DNA from: an uncultured Spirochaetia bacterium
GTDB lineage: Bacteria > Spirochaetota > UBA6919
Direction of reading: 5' to 3'
Length of the DNA stretch: 5,623 nucleotides
Assembly (NCBI GenBank): GCA_913053665.1
Contig: CAJXGR010000220.1
Coordinates: forward strand, 1 to 5,623
In this document: piece after piece, positions 1-4,329 of the stretch
Numbering within the stretch: position 1 is the stretch's first letter
How the letters are laid out: every line of letters starts with the position of its first letter
Program-made: the position numbers and the translations under genes
Notes under the pieces: generated by a model
The model's database searches: none
Told to the model about the DNA's origin: nothing
Seen by the model: the letters and a program-made list of their open reading frames with translations, nothing else

Positions 1-548
1 GGATTAAGTTTGAAAACCTTCATGCCTCCAGGATTATTATTGATCATTTTAAAAGACATTATCCGGATGTCCAATTCACTGTGGTAGCCCCCGATGTGGG
101 GAGTGCCGTGAGAGCGAGATTCTTCTCAAACGAGTTTAAGACAGACCTGGCCATCATTGATAAAGAAAGAAATTATGCCGTTCCCGGTACTATCGAAAGC
201 ATGAGGCTGGTGGGAGATGTGGAGGGTCAGAACGTGTTTATCGGAGATGATATGATCGCGACTGGGTCCACCCTGATCAGTGCCTGCCATCTTCTTAAGG
301 ATCATGGAGTTAAGGATATTTATCTCTCCTGCACCCTCCCATTCCTGAATGGGAAGGCTGTTGAGAAGTTCGATAAGGCCTATCAGGACGGATGGATCAA
401 TAAGCTGATTGGTACTGACTGTGTGTTTCGTGGGGAAGACTTTATCAAAGAGCATCCCTGGTATGAAGAGGTTTCGGTGGCCCCTCTCATAGGCCAAGTC
501 ATTTATAATATTAATCGCAAACAGTCGGTCAGTGAGTTGCTTAAATAA
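1..548 (+). CDS. prs: Ribose-phosphate pyrophosphokinase (PRPP synthetase), C-terminal part, 5' end outside the window
   Basis: This is the C-terminal 181 residues of a PRPP synthetase, a cytoplasmic enzyme that transfers pyrophosphate from ATP to ribose 5-phosphate to make PRPP for nucleotide, histidine and tryptophan synthesis. The frame (codons from base 3) is open to the left edge, so the GTG at 81 is an internal Val, not a start. Visible family marks are VAPDVGSAVRAR (from base 84), LAIIDKER, whose Lys and Arg match the catalytic flexible-loop residues of the family, GDVEGQ, and the PRPP-binding loop DDMIATGST at 246-272. The ending SVAPLIGQVIYNI...SVSELL matches the usual Prs C terminus. 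Two features differ from the textbook enzyme: the loop has Ala and Ser where the usual DDMIDTGGT has Asp and Gly, and the segment after the loop is longer (KFDKAYQDGWINKLIGTD). I recall the same in the long (about 370-390 residue) Prs subclass of some anaerobes. A phosphoribosyltransferase-type homologue without synthetase activity is less likely. Confidence 0.9.
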   Translation, partial: IKFENLHASRIIIDHFKRHYPDVQFTVVAPDVGSAVRARFFSNEFKTDLAIIDKERNYAVPGTIESMRLVGDVEGQNVFIGDDMIATGSTLISACHLLKDHGVKDIYLSCTLPFLNGKAVEKFDKAYQDGWINKLIGTDCVFRGEDFIKEHPWYEEVSVAPLIGQVIYNINRKQSVSELLK

Positions 549-582
549 TGGATCGTCACACTGGCTGACGGGTATTGAACTG

Positions 583-623
583 CTGCCTGTAGGGGCGACC
601 CGCCGGGTCGCCCCTACAGGCAG
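583..623. repeat. Perfect 19-bp inverted repeat with 3-nt loop, GC-rich dispersed-type palindrome
   Basis: Left arm 583-601 and right arm 605-623 are exact reverse complements around the loop GCC. The core is the string TGTAGGGGCGACCC and its mirror. The 41 bp are about 76% GC, against clearly AT-richer surroundings. The symmetry continues outward imperfectly: AACTG at 578-582 matches CAGTT at 621-625 if an extra CTG in the left arm is bulged out. From memory, near-identical palindromes (TAGGGGCGACCC...GGGTCGCCCCTA) recur in many copies between genes in unrelated environmental bacteria, so I read this as one copy of a REP/MITE-like family rather than a gene-specific element. It lies 34 bp after the prs stop codon. 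Confidence 0.8.
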
Positions 624-639
624 TTAGCCCTGTTTTTTT
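616..639 (+). terminator. Candidate Rho-independent terminator of the prs-like gene
   Basis: Bases 616-621 (ACAGGC) can pair with 627-633 (GCC, one bulged C, TGT) around the 5-nt loop AGTTA. The stem runs straight into a T tract; T633 pairs and 634-639 remain as six T residues. Size, loop and U tract fit an intrinsic terminator. The 5' strand of this stem lies inside the right arm of the 41-bp palindrome (583-623), so the two hairpins exclude each other. If the large hairpin forms instead, 9 nt separate it from the T tract, which is less ideal. The element lies 68-91 bp after the prs stop and before accA. Confidence 0.5.
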
Positions 640-817
640 ACTTTAACATTTAACGGAAGGAAGATCTAATACTTTGAATAAATCCCTTAAATCAGCTTTG
701 ATAGGATGTTTAGCAATCATAGTCAAGAGGAGTATTAGAACATTTTAGCTCTCAGAAACCATTTTCCCTGTACAGGGTATTAAAAGAGCGTGTACAATTT
801 TTGCACATGGAGCGAAC
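640..817 (+). promoter_or_regulatory. accA upstream region with paired TGTACA elements and strong ribosome binding site
   Basis: This 178-bp leader holds no convincing gene. A 12-bp perfect palindrome, CCCTGTACAGGG, lies at 766-777, and a second TGTACA lies at 791-796. The two TGTACA cores are 22 bp apart centre to centre, about two helical turns. The second core also begins an imperfect hairpin, TGTACAA (791-797), TTT, TTGCACA (801-807), which ends one base before the Shine-Dalgarno GGAG at 809-812, itself 5 nt from the ATG at 818. This could be an operator pair or an mRNA structure near the ribosome site; I cannot name a regulator. No strong -35/-10 pair stood out. A 24-codon reading frame from TTG 674 to the TAG ending at 748 has GGAAGGAAG upstream (656-664) but is probably chance or a remnant. 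Confidence 0.4.
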
Positions 818-1774
818 ATGGCTGTAGAGCTTGGTTTTGAGGGCTCAGTTATTGAAATGGATAATCAAATCAAGGAACTGGCAGCCCTTGAGGCAGAAGG
901 AGACGTCAGTTTCCAGTTGGAGATTCAAAACTTAACAGAAAAACGGGATAACCTACTCAAGGAAATTTACAACAACCTGACACCCTGGCAAATCGTTCAG
1001 GTGGCCAGACATCCCAAACGGCCTTTATTTTCCGATTATATAGATGGTATTTTTAAGGGTTTTATTGAACTACACGGGGATCGCAACTTTGGAGATGATC
1101 AGTCGATTATAGCAGGTATTTGCACTCTGGAAGAGGAAAAAGTTTTTATAATAGGCCACCAGAGAGGCCGGGACATGAAAGATAATGTTAAAAGAAACTT
1201 TGGGATGCCCAAACCTGAAGGCTACCGTAAGGCATTGAGGGTGATGAAGTTAGCAGAAAAGTTTAATAAACCCATTATCACCTTTATCGATACGAAAGGT
1301 GCTTATCCTGGTATAGAAGCTGAACAGCGGGGTCAAAGTGAGGCTATCGCAAGAAATCTTTTTGAGATGTCCAAATTAAAAGTACCCATCATCTGTGTGG
1401 TCATAGGAGAAGGGGGAAGTGGGGGTGCATTGGCTTTAGGAGTGGGGGATCGCTTGCTTATGCTGTCCTATTCAATGTTTTCTGTCATATCCCCTGAAGG
1501 ATGTGCTACGATACTCTGGAAGGATGCTGGCAGGGCCCCTGAGGCTGCTAACGCTCTTAGGATCACGGCACAAGATCTCCTATCCTTTGGATTAATTGAT
1601 GAGTCCATTGAAGAACCTTTGGGTGGGGCTCATAGAAATCCAGAATTAATGACCCAGACAGTTAAAGAAATCTTGATCACTCAGTTAAAGGGCTTGAAAC
1701 GTCTTTCTATAAAGAGATTATTGGATAAACGTTACGAAAAGTTCATGGGAATGGGTCAAATGTTTAAGGAATAA
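818..1774 (+). CDS. accA: Acetyl-CoA carboxylase, carboxyltransferase alpha subunit
   Basis: AccA pairs with AccD to form the carboxyltransferase that moves CO2 from biotinylated AccB to acetyl-CoA, giving malonyl-CoA, the first committed step of fatty acid synthesis; it acts in the cytoplasm. The protein is 318 residues, matching the usual length (319 in E. coli). Residues 8-50 form the N-terminal helical segment, followed by NLTPWQIVQVARHPKRP (53-69), the HGDRNFGDD region (86-94), GHQRGRD and RNFGMPKPEGYRKALR (113-141), FIDTKGAYPG (156-165), RGQSEAIARNL, the oxyanion-type glycine cluster GEGGSGGALALGVGD (197-211), SVISPEGCA (222-230) and EPLGGAHRNP (266-275). The start at 818 is supported by GGAG at 809-812 and by full alignment with family N termini. 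Lys replaces the common Pro in DTPGAYPG; I recall the same in Bacillus AccA. The gene appears intact. accD is not in the window, and no co-transcribed partner is evident on either side. Confidence 0.97.
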   Translation: MAVELGFEGSVIEMDNQIKELAALEAEGDVSFQLEIQNLTEKRDNLLKEIYNNLTPWQIVQVARHPKRPLFSDYIDGIFKGFIELHGDRNFGDDQSIIAGICTLEEEKVFIIGHQRGRDMKDNVKRNFGMPKPEGYRKALRVMKLAEKFNKPIITFIDTKGAYPGIEAEQRGQSEAIARNLFEMSKLKVPIICVVIGEGGSGGALALGVGDRLLMLSYSMFSVISPEGCATILWKDAGRAPEAANALRITAQDLLSFGLIDESIEEPLGGAHRNPELMTQTVKEILITQLKGLKRLSIKRLLDKRYEKFMGMGQMFKE

Positions 1775-1830
1775 GTTGATTTTTTCAATTGTTCCTGGAC
1801 TTATTTAGACCGATTATAGGGTGATTTCAT

Positions 1831-1852
1831 AAAGAAAAGTCTTTTTTTTTTT
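1831..1852 (+). terminator. Weak candidate terminator downstream of accA
   Basis: A short AT-rich stem, AAAGA (1831-1835) with TCTTT (1840-1844) around the loop AAAG, is followed by eight more T residues, part of an 11-T run at 1842-1852. The U tract is excellent but the stem is only 5 bp with one G-C pair, so termination would be inefficient. It starts 57 bp after the accA stop. The region 1775-2000 is strikingly AT-rich, with further T tracts at 1872-1878 and 1944-1949, and contains no reading frame I would call a gene. Confidence 0.3.
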
Positions 1853-1963
1853 AATTTAAAGCTAAAAGTAGTTTTTTTATTAAATTTACATAAATACTGG
1901 ATCAATAAAAAGAAATGCCCTTAAAAAGTAAAAGATATAAGTCTTTTTTACTGATGTGGGCAA

Positions 1964-1993
1964 TTGGGTTTTATAGTATTAACACAATATGAT
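1964..1993 (+). promoter_or_regulatory. Possible sigma-70-type promoter of the TPR gene
   Basis: TATGAT at 1988-1993 matches five of six -10 consensus positions, and TTGGGT at 1964-1969 sits 18 bp upstream as a poor -35. Transcription would start near 2000, giving a leader of about 15 nt that just includes the ribosome binding site. In such AT-rich DNA -10-like hexamers are frequent (TATAGT at 1972-1977 is another), so this is only a candidate. Confidence 0.22.
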
Positions 1994-2003
1994 ACGCTAA
2001 AAA

Positions 2004-2009
2004 GAGGAG
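2004..2009 (+). promoter_or_regulatory. Ribosome binding site fixing the TPR gene start
   Basis: GAGGAG stands 5 nt before the ATG at 2015. This sets the start there rather than at the in-frame TTG at 1964, which lacks a comparable site and would add 17 charged and polar residues in front of an otherwise clean signal peptide. Confidence 0.85.
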
Positions 2010-2014
2010 ATATT

Positions 2015-4108
2015 ATGCGAAAATATTTATTCACAGTGGGCATGACCATCCTGATCCTGTGCTTTACTTCATTGGCTCAGGCGGATGACATCGGGGTGAT
2101 GGTTAGAGATTTTTATAATAGTACGGCTCAGCCTTATTATGACTTGACAGCGTCTGCTTTAAAGCAAGAGCTGGAAAAAGACTTTAAAAAAATAAAGTAC
2201 CTTAAGGTGGTCTCCAGCGAAAACCTGGATGATAAAACAGCCCTTTTGTTGACTAGAGCTAATAATACCTATAACAGCAAAGAGTTAAAGCACGTCATAG
2301 AAGCTTCTAAAGGAGCTAATATCCTTCTGTTGGGAACTGTTAAAGGATCTGATAAAAACTATATCTCTATAAATGTCAAGTTCCTCGACACGAGTACTGG
2401 TAAACTGGTTCACTCCGTTAACATCAGGGGTAAAGAACAGGATCTCCATAAAATAGCCGATAAAATCGTATTCCAGACCATCAAAGTGATCAATAAGAAT
2501 CTCCTTGAGTCTGGATCAGCGGTTGAGATGACTCCTGAGGCTAAAGCATCTGTTGAAAAGGGAAAAGACACCAACTTCCATGCTTACCTGGCACTGGAAG
2601 AGGTGGATAAGTATTTAGCCAAAAAGGATTATAAAAGGGCTCTATTCAAGTGTGAGGAAGTCCTGCACTTTGATTCCAAGTACATCAAGATTTACGAAAC
2701 AATGGGAATGATTAATGAGAAGCTGAAATATAAAGCTGTTGCGTTAAATAATTATAATCTCTTTCTAAGTAAGAGTTTAAAGACTTTGGACGACGAGCAG
2801 TTGATGGCGATCTATTATAAGATGGCTCAAAACTATGACCAGTCCAAGTCCTTTGAGGCATCCTTACATTACTATGAAGCCGCCCTGAGGATTGAAGAAA
2901 CTTATAGGGATCCGCAAAGTCTGGCTAACAAGCAATATTACGTGGGGGTCGAGAGATATAAATCGGGTGACTACAAAGGAGCCCTGGAAAGTCTTCAGGA
3001 TGCCCTCAAGACAAGTGCTAAACTCAAATCTAAACTGAACTTAGCTCGTATTTATGAGGCTTTTGGCTTCATCTATCTTAAAACGGATGAGTTTGATAAG
3101 TCCCGTTCCTTTTATGAGAAAGCATCAGCCATTTATGAGGGCCAGAATGATCGCTTGAGAGCGGCTCAGGTCTACAATATGTTAGGTGTTGTCTATTCCC
3201 ATGGGAATAAAGAAAGTCAAGCCCTTACATTCTTTGGGATGAGCCTGGATTACTGGAAATCTGTGGGGCATAGAACAGGGTCTATAGAGGTTTATCGTAA
3301 TATGGCACAGGTTTATGAAAAACAGGACAAAACAGATAATGCCCTCCACTACTATCAGCTGGGCTTAGAGAACAGTGAGGCCATTGGAGATCAGACTCAG
3401 ATTGTTTTGTTTCACTACTTGATGTCTACTCTCAAGGAAGAGCGTAGGAATCGATCACAGGACCTGGATATTCTTCCTGCCAAAGACCCTAAAGCCATCG
3501 AAGATGCCAGGCTCTTACAAAATCTGGCCACTCTTTTTAACAATATTGGATTGTATTATCAATATAAAAAGAACAGCAAAAAAGCCCTTGAATACTATGT
3601 GAGAGCCGTGAACATCAGCGAAGAGCTTGGAAATAAGGTTCGTCTGGAGGCGAGTTATAACAATCTTGGCCTTATGTACCTCAAGGAGAACAAGTTTAAT
3701 AATGCTTTTATCTACCTCTACAGGTCTTTTAAGATCAGTGAGAAATCAGGGGATCAGGTCACTTTAGCCCGACGTTACCATAACATTGGTGCCTATTACT
3801 ACAAGAAAAAAGAATACGATAAGTCGCTCCTCACCTTTAAGCGATGTCTAAAGATTCGTGAAACCATTGGTGACCGGTTGGGTTACGCTTCCACAGCCTA
3901 CAATATTGCTTTGGTCCAAGTAGAGAATAATAAAAAGTCCGAAGCTCTTAAATATATAAATGAAGCGGTGGATATTGAAAGGGCTTATGGAAGTCCTAAG
4001 TATAAATCCAGTGTGAGGTTACTCAATAAAATAGACAAAATGGACCTGTCTGCCGATACAATAGATGCACCTGAGGGTGGAATGGAGAGTCCAAGCCCTG
4101 ATAATTAA
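2015..4108 (+). CDS. Exported TPR-repeat protein with FlgO/CsgG/TolB-N-like N-terminal domain
   Basis: This 697-residue protein begins with a Sec signal peptide (MRKYLF, hydrophobic core about 7-20, likely cleavage after AQA at 21-23), so it should act in the periplasm or outside; there is no lipobox. Residues about 25-165 resemble the alpha/beta domain of FlgO, CsgG and TolB N-terminal proteins: IGVMVRDFYNST, a helix with LTASALKQELEKD, then GANILLLGTVKGSDKNYISINVKFLDTSTGKLVHS, the usual pattern of a Gly-Ala entry followed by strands ending in D-x-x-TG. TPR units follow from about 187 to 660. The first two or three are about 34-37 residues long; from about 299 onward they follow a 40-residue register (kinesin-light-chain-like TPR), with Gly-Asp-type turns at 378, 418, 458, 539, 579, 619 and 659. 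The unit at 459-498 is degenerate. The C-terminal tail (677-697) is acidic and Pro/Ser-rich. No enzymatic motif is seen, so a scaffold role in envelope assembly or binding is inferred. The next gene also encodes an exported protein. Confidence 0.85.
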   Translation: MRKYLFTVGMTILILCFTSLAQADDIGVMVRDFYNSTAQPYYDLTASALKQELEKDFKKIKYLKVVSSENLDDKTALLLTRANNTYNSKELKHVIEASKGANILLLGTVKGSDKNYISINVKFLDTSTGKLVHSVNIRGKEQDLHKIADKIVFQTIKVINKNLLESGSAVEMTPEAKASVEKGKDTNFHAYLALEEVDKYLAKKDYKRALFKCEEVLHFDSKYIKIYETMGMINEKLKYKAVALNNYNLFLSKSLKTLDDEQLMAIYYKMAQNYDQSKSFEASLHYYEAALRIEETYRDPQSLANKQYYVGVERYKSGDYKGALESLQDALKTSAKLKSKLNLARIYEAFGFIYLKTDEFDKSRSFYEKASAIYEGQNDRLRAAQVYNMLGVVYSHGNKESQALTFFGMSLDYWKSVGHRTGSIEVYRNMAQVYEKQDKTDNALHYYQLGLENSEAIGDQTQIVLFHYLMSTLKEERRNRSQDLDILPAKDPKAIEDARLLQNLATLFNNIGLYYQYKKNSKKALEYYVRAVNISEELGNKVRLEASYNNLGLMYLKENKFNNAFIYLYRSFKISEKSGDQVTLARRYHNIGAYYYKKKEYDKSLLTFKRCLKIRETIGDRLGYASTAYNIALVQVENNKKSEALKYINEAVDIERAYGSPKYKSSVRLLNKIDKMDLSADTIDAPEGGMESPSPDN

Positions 4109-4146
4109 AAACATCTTCTACAATGGCGTATCGATCTATTTGACTT

Positions 4147-4177
4147 CACGGGGCTTGGCTCACAGCCTATCCCCGTG
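4147..4177 (+). other. Strong stem-loop in the gap after the TPR gene
   Basis: CACGGGG (4147-4153) pairs perfectly with CCCCGTG (4171-4177). Inside, GGCT (4157-4160) pairs with AGCC (4164-4167) around the loop CAC, leaving a 3x3 internal loop (CTT/TAT). No T tract follows directly, so it is not a typical intrinsic terminator; it could protect the mRNA 3' end, act with Rho, or be a repeat copy. It runs into the 10-bp palindrome GGAGGCCTCC (4177-4186), whose GGAGG is a perfect Shine-Dalgarno 6 nt before an ATG (4188) that opens only 14 codons, ending with TGA at 4230-4232. The rest of the gap, to 4329, shows an isolated -35-like TTGACT (4229-4234) without a good -10, and nothing else I can support. 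Confidence 0.5.
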
Positions 4178-4329
4178 GAGGCCTCCTATGATTTCCCACA
4201 CCGACCACTCTTGTTTTAGTATTTTATCTTGACTTTTCCATCCAGCTTTTCAATTAACTTCAGCAAATGTTTTAAAAATCCGATGTGGGTGTTAATACCT
4301 TAAAATTGTCATTATCTGAGAAAATATTC

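Noticed and set aside
126..497. Minus-strand reading frame of 123 codons
   Set aside because: It lies wholly within the prs-like gene, shows no family motif and is explained as an antisense shadow of a conserved coding region.
81..548. GTG at 81 as the start of a 155-residue protein
   Set aside because: The frame is open and family-like upstream to the window edge, and the GTG encodes a conserved Val before VAPDVG; this is an internal codon of a partial gene.
674..748. 24-codon frame (LNKSLKSALIGCLAII...) with GGAAGGAAG upstream
   Set aside because: It looks like the start of a signal or lipoprotein peptide, but it is too short, starts with TTG and has no supporting context; possibly a gene remnant, not called.
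1295..1324. DTKGAYPG in AccA as an active-site defect
   Set aside because: I recall the Lys variant in functional Bacillus-type AccA, and all other conserved segments are intact.
1964..2014. Upstream TTG start for the TPR gene
   Set aside because: It has no good ribosome site, and the extra 17 residues would spoil the signal peptide; ATG 2015 has GAGGAG at ideal spacing.
1953..4289. GATGTGGG shared upstream of the TPR gene (1953-1960) and the FN3 gene (4282-4289) as a common regulatory box
   Set aside because: The same 8-mer also occurs inside prs (92-99), and the distances to the two start codons differ (62 and 48 bp), so chance is a sufficient explanation.
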